A DNA stretch of 64,000 nucleotides from Lytechinus variegatus (GCF_018143015.1 NC_054746.1:31957129-32021128), one strand, 5' to 3'; positions 38,201 to 49,214 are shown, counted from the first letter of the stretch. The notes: generated by a model from the sequence alone, not told the origin. Translations and numbers: made by a program.

Positions 38201-41200
38201 TTTTTGTTAACATAGGTCTCTTCTACAAATGGCAACACAAGAACCTGGTAAGTTGATAACACTAGACGTTGTACCAAACCATGATGGAATTTATAAAAAA
38301 ATACCTTAATGTGCAAGTATGTTTGTACACAACACATCAAAGTAAATGTTCTGAAGTATAGGGGTGGCACTGCATATGAGAAGAAAGGAAAAAAGAAAGA
38401 AGAAAGGGGAGTTAAAAGCAGGTGTGGGTCGTATCATAATATATTATACTCCTATTTTTTCCACTCGTGATAAGAGATTATCTTTACACCACCTGATCAC
38501 TTTCAAAATACCCCATGCCCCAATCTAAATTAAAGAAAGAATGATGGACCCCAAATGATCCCAAAGCTGTATAAAGCCTTTTAAAGGGAGACTTTCCACC
38601 CCAGCACTGTATATGATTCCCGGGGGGGCCACTTACATTGACGAGTGGATACCATGCGCGACCCAAAAAACACGTAAAAAGGATGTCTTTTTCACGATAG
38701 GGCACGTTACGTACGTAACGTGAAAAGGGTGTCAAAAACACAAAAATAATGAAAAAAGGGTATCTAATTCGCTAGGGAGATTACGTGTTTAAGGTCAAAT
38801 TTGCGGGGATGATAAAACAAAATTAAAATGTTTTATAAAGGATGTCCTTTTTGCCCCAACACTTCGTGTTTAGAGTCCGATTTGCGCGAGGTGTAGAAGG
38901 TGGGGTGGTACTAAACCAAATAAGGTAAAGCCGACGACCGAAGGACCCGTAACAATAAAACATTCCTGTACTTGTTTAGGGGTTCGATTTCAGGGAATAT
39001 TTGTCAAGAGTGTCGTTTTGTTTCCAATACTTCTTAAGGGTAGGGTTTCACACGCCAATACTTGTTAAGGGGTGCATTTTCAGAATATGGAAATTACGTG
39101 TTTAGGGTGCTTTTCGAGACCCCATGGTCGCGCATGGTATCCACTCGTGAATGGAAGTGGCCCCCCCCCCCCGGGATATGATTATAATAATAATAATAAT
39201 ATTCCGCATTTATATAGCGCTTAATACATCGGAAAGACGTCTCTAAGCGCTTTACAGACATATTATTACCCCGGTCATCGGATCCTTGCATGCCCGCATA
39301 CAATGTATGCACCTTCTCCACTCCCTGGGGAGCATTCCAACAAGAGTTCCAAGACTCAATTGCTAGGCATACTACATATAGGCTTTCACATCCTACCGGA
39401 TATAGAAAAGAGAAAGTAAAGGGAAACCATAAGAACCATGCAATATTAATGTATGAAATAAAGCAAGAAAGCCGAAAAATTAAATACATAGAAAAAGAGG
39501 AGTAAACGTGATTCAAACATCTAATTTATAAATAAACTTCAAAATTGTACGTCTATGGTATAAGATCATGCAATGCCAGACAATGGATTTCTGTTGCACT
39601 TATTATTTGGTAATGCTGCATCTGTTGAATGATATATTTCATAAATACTATCATGTAGGTAATAATCAGCCTACAACGGTTGCACCGAGCGGTGGACTCA
39701 GCACCGATACCATCATCATCATCGTCGGGGCGGTCGCAGGAACACTCTTTCTTCTCGTCATCATCATGCTCTGCGTTGTCGGGTGCATCTATTATCGGAA
39801 CTCCAAGTAAGCCATGGGCTCATCTCTTACCCCGTTCTCATCTCCTTCCTTAAACTAGTTTAGTGGAAGCTCCGCTGAGAGTGCTCCCATAGCAACAAGA
39901 CCACTTTACATGAAGTGGTTCTGGGAATCTGTTCAGGGGATCGTAAGGAGGACGCAAACGAGGCGTTCCTCTATAGTTTCCTGATCTGGTTTAATGGAAA
40001 CCAGTTCAAGGAAGTAGATGAGAACTGGGTCTAGTCTCTTGAGTTGAAAAGAAATGGGGAAAGGGCTGAAGGAAAGAGAGATTGATAAAGAGGTAGATAG
40101 AGAAAGAGGAGAAGTGTATAGAGAAAGATAAGGAAAGAGAGGGGGTAATTTTTTATCCAAAGTTTGATATTTGGCCCTTCCCGTCTTGGATTTTGTTCCT
40201 TTTCGGGGGGGGGGGTGTTGCACCCACAAATGTAATAACGCCCACAAATGTAATAACGCCCACAAATGTAATAACACTTTACCCACAAATGTAATAACGC
40301 CCACAAATGTAATAACACTTTACCCACAAATGTAATAATTTTTGATCGCCCACAAATGTAATTATGACTTTACCCACAAATGTAATAAATTTGAAGGGAT
40401 TTTTTGCGAATCCGTTCTAAACTAAAATCCTATAGTAATGCGTTCATATAGCACAAAAGTGCAAAGTCTTTTTTTCAGACCGGGTTAATAAAACATCAAA
40501 GTACAAGACCAAAGTCTTTTTTCCAGACCCGGTTGTTTAAAAAAATATAATAAAAGTCCAGTCTTTTTTTCCAGACCCGGTTGTTTCAAAAATTATAATA
40601 TAAATCCAAAGTCTTTTTCCAGACCTAGGGTGGTATTCTGAGATCCATTTTATCTCAGATAAAATAAAATATTTTATCTCCGTTAAAATCAGTGAGATAA
40701 AATACCCTTAAAATCTCTCCGAATTGGTATTCTGAGAACCATTTTATCTTCATTTTATCTCTGTAAGACACACCTATTTTTTAATCAATATCCAATTAGA
40801 AACGCGCTTTTATAGCTCTCTCATATCACTCAACCAATTAAAATCCATTCCGCCAGGAGGTGTGGCAAAGGGGTGAGATTGCGTCAATTTATTGACTTCA
40901 AATACGCTTGCACTATACGCTTGCGCGTCTTTACGGAGATTTTTTTTAACAAAAAGGACAATACTCTCATCTTTTTTCGAAGTCTTTATCGCATCTTTTC
41001 AAGCATCATTTCAAAGACAATATTAGTCAAGAAAAGTCTTATGAAATACTCTCTGATTGTACAGGAACAACGTTAAGGTGTTATTCTCAATAAATATATA
41101 TTTTTTCTTCATTTTCATGTCACCAATTGGGGTTAATTCACCTAGGAATATTGGTGAGTCAACGTCGCAGAGATAAAATGGCCTCTACCCTCTTTTAAGT

Positions 41201-44200
41201 TTAATTTATTTTTTTCTTCAAAGTAACATGGGCGCAAGCACATCATCTGCGTTGCAATGGCCAGATACGCGATGAGTATGTGTACGCAGGCATTGTTCTG
41301 TTGCGTATCATCTGTAGATACGCAAGATAAAATTTATACGCAAGATAAAATCTAAAATTTTATCTGAGAGATAAAATCTCATCTCAGAATACCAATTTCA
41401 TTTTAGAGATAAAATAAAATATTTTAAAGATAAAATGACCTCAGAATACCACCCCTAGTTATTTCAAAATTTATAATATAAGTCCAAACTAAGATACGAT
41501 AATGATATTCCTGTGGAAAAAATGGGAATCGAGCTTAGTCTTTTCTCCAGACCCAGTTAATTAAAACTGGTGGAATTAATGTCGTTGTTGTTGTTTCAAC
41601 TTATACGGTGTATATTGTGAATATGTGCACTAAGAGTAAATTGAGAATCAATCGTAGTCTTTTCTCCAGACCCAGTTACCTGTTATTTAAACATTATGAA
41701 TAACAGTTTAAAAACAGTATAAAGACCCCATAATCTTATTAATGCTGGATATAGCGTAGTCTTTCAGCCCGACCATTTTTTTCTTAAAAAAAACGCTAAT
41801 AGTAAGAATTAAAAAAATCAAAGTCTAAGACCAAACAAACCTTCAACCTAAGAACCTGTTTTAAAAGAGGTTTAGAGTGTTGTCTTTATTCCAGACCTAA
41901 AACAGTTACGAAAAAAAATCTTCTAACATAAGACCTTATATTCTTATTCTCGTGGAATAACACGAGTTTTAAAACGTACTCTTCCCTCCAGACCCGGCTA
42001 TTAAAAAAAAAGTAACTGAAAAACTTCAAATCTAAGACCAAATTTCTAAAGTTTTTTTTTAATAATACTACTACCCCTACAAAACATTGTAATAACGCGT
42101 GGGTAAAGCAGACATCCTTTCTCCAGACTTGGTTACTATTTGAAAAATAAAATAGTTTTTACAAATATTCTAAAACGAATACCCAATAATCTAATTACTG
42201 TGGAACAACATGAAGACCGATTGTCGAAGATCGACTTTCCTCCAGACACAATTATTTCAGGAATAAAAAATCAATAAAACTCAACCCCAACAACGAATCT
42301 AAGAACCAACAATCCTCCAAATTAAGACCATGCATGTAGAAAAGCACATGTTTAGAGCGTTGTCTTTATTCCAGACCCGGTGATTTAAAAATGATTTAAA
42401 CAATCCTAAAAACAAAAGACTCATATTCTTATTCTTGTTGAATAACACGAGTATTATGCTTTGTCTTTCGTCTGGACCCAGTTATTTAAAACATAAAGAA
42501 AAAGAAATGACAGCTGAGACCAATCTTCAAAATTAAACCCACTTAAAATGCTTGGGCTTGAGTGTTGTCTTTACCCCTCACCGACGTATATTATAACTTT
42601 TGAAACGACCGGGTCTGAAAAAAAAGACTTTGGACTTGCATTATAATTTTTGAATTAACCGGGTCTGGAAAAAAGACTTTGGACGTATATTATAATTTTG
42701 AAACAACCGGGTCTGGTAAAAAGACTTTGGACGTATATTATAATTTTGAAAAACCGGGTCTGGAAAAAGACTTGGACTTGTACTGTAATATTTCATTAAC
42801 CGGGTCTGGAAAAAAGACTTTGAACTTTTGTGCGATATGAACGCATTACTATAGGATACTAGTTTAGAACGAATTCGCCAAAAATCACTTCAAATTTATT
42901 ACATTTGTGGGTAAAGTCATTATTACATTTGTTGGTAAAGTGCATTATTACATTTGTGGGTAAAGTGTTATTACATTTGTGGGCGTTATTACATTTGTGG
43001 GTAAAGTGTTATTACATTTGTGGGCGATCAAAAATTATTACATTTGTGGGTAAAGTGTTATTACATTTGTGGGCGTTATTACATTTGTGGGCGATTATTA
43101 CATTTGTGGGTGTAACAGGGGGGGCTGCCCAAAACATTTCCACACAGATGGTGTTTTAATGCAAGCACAATATTGATTTATCTTTGGCGGATTTGCTTGT
43201 TTTTATCAATAGTTTGGAAACTCGATTTGAGGCTACTTTTGCAAATGTAAATACAAATAGTGGCGTATCCAAAACAACCCCGCACGGTTTCTACCCGTGT
43301 TACGCCAATGATTTTAGGTAAACTGAGTATCTACAGGTCGGTATATTAACATTGCCTGATCAGTAATTCCAAGCTTTCTGCGGGATATGGCTAATGTTTT
43401 CTGATATACTGATTAGACTTAGTGCAACGAGTATCTTCCAATTTTTCCATGTACAGGAACCCGTCTGCAAATATACCTAACATTAATTCAACATTCTTAC
43501 TTTCTTTTATTTCTTCTATCAGGAGGGATGACGATCAAACTAAAACGAGACATGAGAAAAGGTCAAAGAAACATCCAGTTGAACCTCGGGACAGAATATT
43601 CAGACCTGTAGATTGGTGAGTGGCTCAACGTCGATACAACGAAACGTGCATTTCGAAAAATAAAGAAACTATATCTCATAATGAATATATACGATGTAAA
43701 CATTATGTTTGCTATGTTAGAACAGATATGTAGACCAAATATTAACCATACACCTGAATGATCCCAGGAATTCAATAGGCATACAGTCACCTTGACCTGA
43801 GAAAGTTGACTTTGACCGCTGGTGTTTTTTTTTATTTGTTGAAATTGGTGGACCGTGGAAATTTGACAAAAGAATTGCTATTATTTCAATACGTTGATAG
43901 AAATTAAATACAAAATAAATATAAAGAAGAAATTTGTGGTGCTAACAGTCCATAAGATTTTCCCGGATGGCCCTCTTTACAGAAAAAAAATGAGTGCAGC
44001 ATGTCTGGTCTTGGACAGTTTCACAAGTAGGGGTGGAGGGGGGGGGCAGTGGGGGCTGATTATGCAAAGGTAAATCATAAATAATAATCAGATCAGGTGA
44101 TCGATGATAACGTTTTTGGACATAAATTGTACGATTTTGTTCCGAAATCTTTTATTGTCGACCTTCACAATTTTGTATTTCTTCTCTTCCTCTGTTCCCA

Positions 44201-45463
44201 CCCTTCTCTTTCCATCTTTCACACATTCAACATGCAATGTAGGCATGACCCGGAAGGACCTGATGTAAGAAACGACATAGGCGAGATTGATAAGATACTC
44301 TTTGAAGAGAGCAGGAGTCGAAAAGGATCTATTGCCATGAGGAATCCAGCGTACAAAGAAGATGACGATGTAGTCGTAAGTACATTCACATCATTAAGAA
44401 TGATAATAATGATTTTTTTAATTCGCGTCAGTCCTCACTTTCTTGAGTGAATACTTGAAGATGTATAAAGTAATATCAAAGCATATACTTTCGGACATAA
44501 AATCATTTAGAATTTAGTTGATCTTATAACAATTTAACGCATTTCTTATTCATCATCTCTTTAGATTTTCATTATAATATGGACAATTACGTTCCCAAAT
44601 TTTCATGTGTGCAAATTTTGTTTCATGAGGATTGGAAATGATTCACTAGTCCGTTGGTCGGCTGGTCTTTTATAGAGATGCATTAAAAACACAATTTTCA
44701 AGAGATTAATACATAACTCCTCATGTAAGTGTGGCTTGCCAATATATACAAAAATATGTCAACATACTCCCTTGAGCGTTGATTATCTAATTCTGGAACC
44801 TAAATATATTTTAGATTCGGTGTTTTAAGTAAAGAAAACAATTTTCCTCCCGATTGAGATTTATTTTTGAATATTCTGTATAATATCCTTCAGATATCGG
44901 ATAATAATGGATACCCTTATCGGATGTCAAATGGTGGTCCTCCACGGCCACCCAATCTTGAAATGCTACCCCCAGAGCGCCGACAGTCATCCAAGTCAAA
45001 CGCCTCAACCAAACCGTCACTTCCTCCGTCATCGCCCACGGAATCAACGCAGATCTCGATTCTTGATATGAAACACACTTGGGGTGAACCCGACCTGACA
45101 GCGGATATCGACAACGGCAACCAGGTGAATCGCTCGAGGTCGAACAGCCACATGAACACGGTGTCGGGTCCCCACAACGATCCGAATGTCGACTTCTCGG
45201 TTTTCGGCGGAGGTTCCATGCCCGGATCGGGAATGCAGCAGAGTCGGGAAAATACCTTACGTCGATCGTTCCGTTCTCGGAACCAGGCGATCGTGGACTT
45301 TTACGAGAGCGGGTACTCAAATTCGATGGGTGCACGGTCGGCTGCATCACTTCCGATGTCGAGGATGGATTACCAGAATGACTCTGATGATAAACCGAAC
45401 CAAAGCAGTGGGTGGGGCACTGGCAATAGATTGCTCTGGCAAAAACGTCAATTCGTATCATGA
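31496..45463 (+). CDS. Unrecognised single-pass membrane protein, multi-exon
   Basis: Four exons join in phase with consensus sites: 39670-39806, 43523-43615, 44243-44375 and 44894-45463. The first encodes PTTVAPSGGLSTD, a Thr/Ser/Pro-rich stalk, then a long hydrophobic helix starting TIIIIVGAVAGTLFLLVIIM and ending at GCIYYRN; the others encode a polar tail of about 265 residues. The tail has a basic stretch (KRSKKH), RKGS (possible basophilic-kinase site), NPAY (an NPxY-type endocytic or PTB-binding motif) and a Ser/Pro/Asn-rich C-terminal region ending QKRQFVS. Two upstream candidate exons (31496-31636, 38216-38247) would add part of an ectodomain, so the gene should begin left of 31.5 kb. 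The topology (outside N-terminus, inside tail) is inferred from charge. I do not recognise the family. Introns are crowded with transposons, including a 2.9-kb nested pair. Confidence 0.7.
31789..31912. repeat. CTA/CTG trinucleotide microsatellite
   Basis: A long run of CTA triplets with CTG interruptions; the poly-Tyr frame across it is a repeat product. Shorter ATT/ATC-type runs follow at 32085-32140. Confidence 0.92.
32382..32782. mobile_element. MITE with CGGCGACAATTGCTCCG ends, interrupted by a SINE
   Basis: CGGCGACAATTGCTCCG at 32403-32419 pairs with CGGAGCAGAGTAATTGTCGC at 32758-32777 apart from a short insertion. The left end carries a partial duplicate of the motif (32382-32400). 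A SINE-like segment lies inside. Target duplication not resolved. Confidence 0.6.
32526..32695 (+). mobile_element. Candidate 7SL-derived (Alu-like) SINE
   Basis: The head GGGCGCTGTGGCGTGCACCT followed by GTAATCCAAGCTA closely resembles the 5' end of 7SL RNA and Alu (GGGCGCGGTGGC, GCCTGTAGTCCCAGCTA). An A-box-like TGGCGTGCACC (32536-32546) and a B-box-like GGTTCGAGCAC (32588-32598) are spaced as in pol III promoters. The downstream block GATAGTGACGTTAAAGGTCG resembles conserved SINE bodies. A tRNA origin is the alternative. Confidence 0.5.
33213..33426. mobile_element. Mariner-like MITE, 214 bp, TA target
   Basis: TA flanks the inverted ends CACTCTTAAAACAAATCAGTC and (in reverse) CACTCTAAGCACAAATCAGTC. 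Inner arms pair around AAGTAGTCA. TA target and CACTCT ends suit Tc1/mariner-type MITEs. No coding capacity. Confidence 0.8.
33930..34200. repeat. ATCCGTG-rich irregular repeat with a perfect hairpin
   Basis: TCCGTG or TCCGTA recurs at least eight times. At 34147-34178 GGATCATCACGGA and TCCGTGATGATCC form a perfect 13-bp stem around a 6-base loop. It may be a degraded foldback element. The next stretch, 34200-35187, shows no gene. Confidence 0.55.
35188..35244. repeat. TA dinucleotide microsatellite
   Basis: An almost pure AT run of more than 50 bases. It abuts a foldback region on its right. Confidence 0.92.
35315..35342. repeat. 28-bp perfect palindrome
   Basis: GTTATATTGTACAT followed by its exact complement, with no loop. 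Confidence 0.9.
35404..35592. mobile_element. 189-bp hairpin element centred on GGCCTTCGGCC
   Basis: The arms pair almost throughout: ATAAATAGTG with CACTATTTAT at the outside, AAATATAAAATTATCCC with GGGATAATTTTATATTT in the middle, and TATTTCACC with GGTGAAATA next to a TTCG loop at 35498-35501. It is a foldback MITE or a relic of one. 35600-38215 is AT-rich intron with C-runs and no supported exon. Confidence 0.8.
38216..38247 (+). CDS. Candidate 32-bp microexon of the membrane protein
   Basis: A pyrimidine-rich tract ending CATAG and a donor CTG before GTAAGT bound 32 bases. In phase with the exon ending at 31636 it reads CLFYKWQHKNL, and it ends in phase 0, which matches the acceptor at 39669. 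The phase match on both sides is the main support. Confidence 0.4.
38621..39175. mobile_element. 555-bp element with perfect 8-bp target duplication
   Basis: Ends of about 45 bp pair (CCCGGGG, GAGTGGATACCATGCGCGAC and their complements). ATATGATT flanks both sides exactly (38613-38620, 39176-39183). The interior has degenerate minisatellite phrases such as GTGTCAAAAACAC and TACGTGTTTAGGGT. The 8-bp duplication suggests hAT or P-type, though the termini do not start CAG. Confidence 0.85.
39181..39400 (-). mobile_element. SINE-tail copy, minus strand
   Basis: On the minus strand it carries GGGGTAATAAT, AAGCGCTATATAAATGC and a terminal ATT repeat, the 3' block also seen in the SINEs at 8779 and 60960. 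The head differs or is missing. It directly abuts the target duplication of the 555-bp element. Confidence 0.6.
39670..39806 (+). CDS. Transmembrane exon of the membrane protein
   Basis: The open frame encodes a stalk, PTTVAPSGGLSTD, then a helix of about 27 hydrophobic residues, then GCIYYRNS. The donor is CCAA before GTAAGC. Two acceptors are possible: after CATGTAG (39658), or after AATAATCAG (39669); the second fits the phase of the upstream microexon, the first has the earlier AG and would add NNQ. Confidence 0.8.
40440..42800. repeat. CCAGACCCGGTT-type interspersed units
   Basis: About a dozen plus-oriented units of 50-120 bp (for example near 40524, 40571, 41545, 41664, 41985, 42123, 42370) and five inverted units (42603-42800) share GTCTTTTCTCCAGACCCAGTT. 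They form the body of the 2.9-kb element. Confidence 0.75.
40628..41454. mobile_element. 827-bp inverted-repeat transposon, CTA target, nested
   Basis: GGGTGGTATTCTGAGATC at the left pairs with the right end CTCAGAATACCACCC. CTA flanks both sides (40625-40627, 41455-41457). Removing it and one CTA restores the host element's repeat phrase CCAGACCTAGTTATTTC. Inner copies of the end motif (AATTGGTATTCTGAGA near 40733 and its reverse near 41385) lie about 100 bp inside. Many ATTTTATCT/AGATAAAAT phrases. No transposase. Confidence 0.88.
43523..43615 (+). CDS. Cytoplasmic-tail exon 1 of the membrane protein
   Basis: The acceptor TTCTTCTATCAG and donor GATTG before GTGAGT bound a frame reading RDDDQTKTRHEKRSKKHPVE and then PRDRIFRPVD. 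It completes the Lys codon split at 39806 and leaves two bases of a Trp codon. The segment is highly basic, as expected just inside a membrane. Confidence 0.8.
44243..44375 (+). CDS. Cytoplasmic-tail exon 2 with NPAY motif
   Basis: The acceptor CAATGTAG and donor GTAGTC before GTAAGT bound 44 codons including HDPEGPDVRNDIGEIDKILF, then SRKGSIAMRNPAYKEDDD. Phases fit both neighbours (Trp completed, then phase 0). NPAY is an NPxY-class motif known in other receptors for clathrin or PTB-domain binding; use here is inference. Confidence 0.8.
44894..45463 (+). CDS. Last cytoplasmic exon of the membrane protein
   Basis: After an acceptor ATATCCTTCAG the frame is open for 189 codons to a stop at 45461-45463. 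It begins ISDNNGYPYRMSNGGPPRPP and is rich in Ser, Asn, Pro and Arg, so it is probably disordered. Codon use is more GC-rich than the flanking introns, consistent with real coding. A long antisense frame (44811-45512, minus) overlaps it and is a shadow. Confidence 0.85.
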   Translation: MSDNNGYPYRMSNGGPPRPPNLEMLPPERRQSSKSNASTKPSLPPSSPTESTQISILDMKHTWGEPDLTADIDNGNQVNRSRSNSHMNTVSGPHNDPNVDFSVFGGGSMPGSGMQQSRENTLRRSFRSRNQAIVDFYESGYSNSMGARSAASLPMSRMDYQNDSDDKPNQSSGWGTGNRLLWQKRQFVS

Positions 45464-47470
45464 TCTCCATTTGCCAATTTAATTTGGCTGTTAACTTTGT
45501 GCCTGGATGCACACGAACTGATTCCTACCATGGAAGTCTCCCATGGAAAGATGGATGCGACTGTGACCGGGGACTGTGACTGCCCAAAGTCTCTTTTTTT
45601 TCCCAAGCAGTTTTCATTGATGGTGCTGACGCAGCAATGTATCGATTCCGAGAAACCGTCGAGGCACTGATCATTCGTCCTTATCTGTGTCATTGTGTCT
45701 AAGAGTCATTTATAAAAATAATGTATTCATGTTATTCGGGAATGTAACCAATTCAAGCTTGTCTGAAGTTTTTGATAGCAGACAGAATTTGACAGAATGT
45801 CTACTGCAAGCAACCCGACTGTATTATGGTAATCGTATTGTGTTGATAATCATTGTTACTCATATCTTATACAAACAGATTTTCAATTTACAGATCGTTA
45901 TGGGTTTTGAGAAAAATCAATTAATCTAACTCAAGGATATTATACCACCGATGTTCGTAATAATTTTGAGTGAAATTTTATATTTAGAAATTATTATATT
46001 GAATGAATTTAGGTATATGTGTTTCGAAATATGTTTATTTATTAATCATATTTTGTTTGTTATTTGTGTTTTTTTTACTCAAAAATTGAAAGGAAAGTGA
46101 AAAATGGAGTTCCTTGATGCCTTCTAAGTATAGTCTCACATAACCTAATAGTAAACTTCCATTAAATCACTGAATCCTTAATAGTCTTCGAAGTTTAGTA
46201 CATTGATGGTAGACTAGTTTTTGCAAAATACTGGAGGCTTTCTTAAAGGATCGTGGGAAGATTTTTTTGTCTATGTAGACTTCTCATCCGTTTTGCCATC
46301 CCTGACACCTGAAATATACCTTTGCCATTATGTGTAAGTGTCAGAGTCCGAAACATTTTCTCTTAGCTTACTTAACTTCATTTTAACCGCCCATCTTATT
46401 GATTCGGATCATTGAGAATTATTTATCATATCATATCGTTCACTGGAGAATGAGTTTATAGGGTAAGCAACTAAACAATGGAAGTATGATCATTACTCCG
46501 CGGCAACACCATGGAGCTCCATGCCACAACAAAGCATTATGGTGTATGGTGGCAGTCGGTATGTTTGTTTGCTGGTTTACGTATCCAACTGAATATCACA
46601 TTTTGTACTCGTTTGCGCCGCAATGAAGTTCCCTGTGAAATTTGATGCAAACATCCCTCTTAAAAATATTTTGAAGCAACTGTCTTACTGAATGTTCATC
46701 TATAAATGTAAATATCTGATAAAATTCTTCTTTTTTTCTGAAAAGAACACACGACTATACTTCCTATTGTCAGTCTGTTTTTATTTTGATATTTCTATTC
46801 GATTTGGTTGATTGAGTATGTTGTTCTACAAATAATTTGTAAAAGTTTATTGGCGCCTGTCATAATCCCTTTCACAGGTTGATGTCTGTTAGACAATAAT
46901 AGACATACTAGAAATCAAATCGAATATCGTCCACGTATCACGGTATAGGGTGGGCATCAGACAAAATGAATATATTAATCATAATTTATTGCTTATTTTG
47001 TCTTTCCTATCCTTGCCAATTTGTAAGTTGGTGAAATATAACAGAAATTTGAAAGGTATTCTTATGTCCAGTGGACATCTAACATTGTAAGTTTTATTGA
47101 CATAGTTAGACATTATATCGACATCTCTTTCTGTCTCTCTTTAAAGTCGTCATGACTGTGTTCATGTTTCCTCTGTGTCACGTGATTATTATCTCAAAGA
47201 ATTGATTTTAATCACGATTTATGCAAATAATCGATGTGGATTTATTGTTAAAAGAGTATGTTCATAATGTTTTCATGGACATAATGATGTTTGTCAGCAA
47301 AGTTCTTCCGCATCTTAATGTTGAAATCATATTTCATGTATGTACTGATTTTTTTTTTTTTAACAATGGACGATGATTTCGTGTAGACCGTGTTTCATTG
47401 GCAAACAGTAATAATGTATTTTGTGCTTTGTTTATTTTGTTTTTAATAAAAAGTCAAGCTATATTAAGAT
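45464..47470 (+). other. Probable 3'UTR of the membrane-protein gene
   Basis: About 2 kb without repeats I can name or coding exons. AATAAA-type signals occur near 47446 (TTTAATAAAAAG) and 47568. The end of the transcript is inferred only from these signals. Confidence 0.4.
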
Positions 47471-48070
47471 TATGTTTCTAGATGTATATTATGCAATGCA
47501 AGTATCAAAATTTCCATTTCATGTGGTGGATTGTAATGTAATAGTCAGATTATTATTGATTGGATATAATAAAGTGCACCAATCTACGGTGAAGTGATTA
47601 TACCTCATTGCATCCTCTGGCTCATTCATATTCGTTTGAACGGTTCAGTGTAAAACAATTCAGGGAATCCTTAGCACAGTGGATTTTGCATTCGGGTTTC
47701 ATGATATCAACATCGGTGTTCGTTTCAAGAGTCGGTACCATTCATAAAAATATATTTCAATGCAGGTCGTTTTTATTATTAAAAAAGAAATATGTCCAGC
47801 AAATCGTATGGTAATGAGGGTATTTATCTGAATTGGACCCTCATTTCCGTATTAATTGTTATGAGTACTAACCCCAATATTAATATAAAGACCTTACGCA
47901 TATTCCGGGCGCATAATATTATGAATAAAGAACATTTCAACCGAAGTGACCCTCATCTCACTTTCTGACGGTCATTGTGAATTTTCATAACGAACTTTAG
48001 TATATTTATGAATTGTAAAATTCCGTTAAGTTTTATGAATATCGGCTTTCAACATCCAGGTTCTCGTTAC

Positions 48071-49214
48071 CAGTGGCGTAACTACGGGGGGCACGTGCCC
48101 CCCACCCCCCAATCGGCTGACAAAAAAAAAACGGGGAAAGGAGAAAAAGAGGGAGAAAGAAAGAGGAACGTAGTGGGAAAGAAGAAATTATAATTCATTA
48201 AAATGGTATATTATATTATGATCATGTTATGTTATATTACACAGAAAACATTTTTATCATAACTTTATGAAACACGTTTTGCTCAGGGCCTATGTTGTCA
48301 TTGTTCCTGGTGCTCGCATTGTCTGTTAAAACAGATATATAAAAATGTTGTACGAAACTCTCCCGTTTCAATTCAATATACACCAAATATATTATTGTTT
48401 TATGTAGTGACATACGCTTCTTTTTCATGACTACTCAAAGTGATTGCCCCATGTTAAGGTCTTAATATAAAACATTTCCTGTTCGTGATTACGTTCGCAT
48501 CAGTTGAATAGTGAGATAAGTCTGCTCTCCGTGCATTCTTAAAATCAGTCCTTAAAATGTCACTTTTTCTGATTTAAATATGCAAAAATTTTCAGATCGC
48601 GCTTCGCGCTCGCATCATTTGATTAGTAAAATACGTATGGTCTTAGTGAATTCCTACAAACTAGCATTAGAAGCCTCACTTCAGGTCTGAATTATCTAAA
48701 ATTTCAGTTCGTGCTTCGCGCTCGCATCATTAAAAAGCCATAAAATGTTCCTCTTCAGATCTGAATTTCCTAAATTTTCAGCTCGCGCTTCGCGCTCGCA
48801 ATATTTGATTAGTGAGATGCGTATGTTATTCATGATTACAATGACCACAAATGCTTCACAAGTGTTTACATGTAATTCTAACAAAATCATCAAGTGCTTG
48901 GCACTCGCATTAGTTTTTTTAGATGACTATGGTGAGATATGTATACTAAAAGTGATTCCTAAAACACAGTCCTTAAGATCTCCCTCTTTGGGGTCAATAT
49001 ACATATATACACAAAAATTTTGGCTCGCGCTCGCGCTCGCACTGATTAGCGAGACAGGTACCTATCATGATTACAAAATCGATTTTAATGTCCCTTTTTA
49101 AGTCTAAATATAAAAAAAAATCAGTTCGCGCTCGCAGTATTCGCGCGCTCACCAAGTGAATCAAAAATTTTGCTGGTGCCCCCCCCCAATGCCGTGACCC
49201 ACGGTACGCCACTG
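48071..49214. mobile_element. 1.14-kb hAT-like element with CGCTCGCA repeats
   Basis: The ends CAGTGGCGTAACTACGG and (in reverse) CAGTGGCGTACCGTGGG are flanked by CTCGTTAC and CTCGTTAT (7 of 8 identical). C-runs lie inside each end. The interior holds about six GCTCGCGCTTCGCGCTCGCA motifs and no transposase. Confidence 0.85.

Larger units (their letters stand above)
40215..43117. mobile_element. 2.9-kb palindromic element in a G-run
   Basis: The ends TGTTGCACCCACAAATGTAA and (in reverse) TGTTACACCCACAAATGTAA are followed by seven or more copies of CCCACAAATGTAATAA at each side, in mirror orientation. Inside, CCAGACCCGGTT phrases follow GTCTTTTTT on the left, and the same phrases are inverted at 42590-42800. 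Ten Gs precede and seven Gs follow the element, so the target was a G-run. No transposase is visible. A second transposon is nested at 40628-41454. Confidence 0.8.

Noticed and set aside
40215-40400. Evenly spaced CCCACAAATGTAATAA repeats resembling a CRISPR array
   Set aside because: Spacers are only a few bases and not unique, the array is mirrored at the other end of an element, and the DNA is animal.
44811-45512. 233-codon minus-strand frame
   Set aside because: It is antisense to the well-supported last exon of the membrane-protein gene, with no family match and no splice context.
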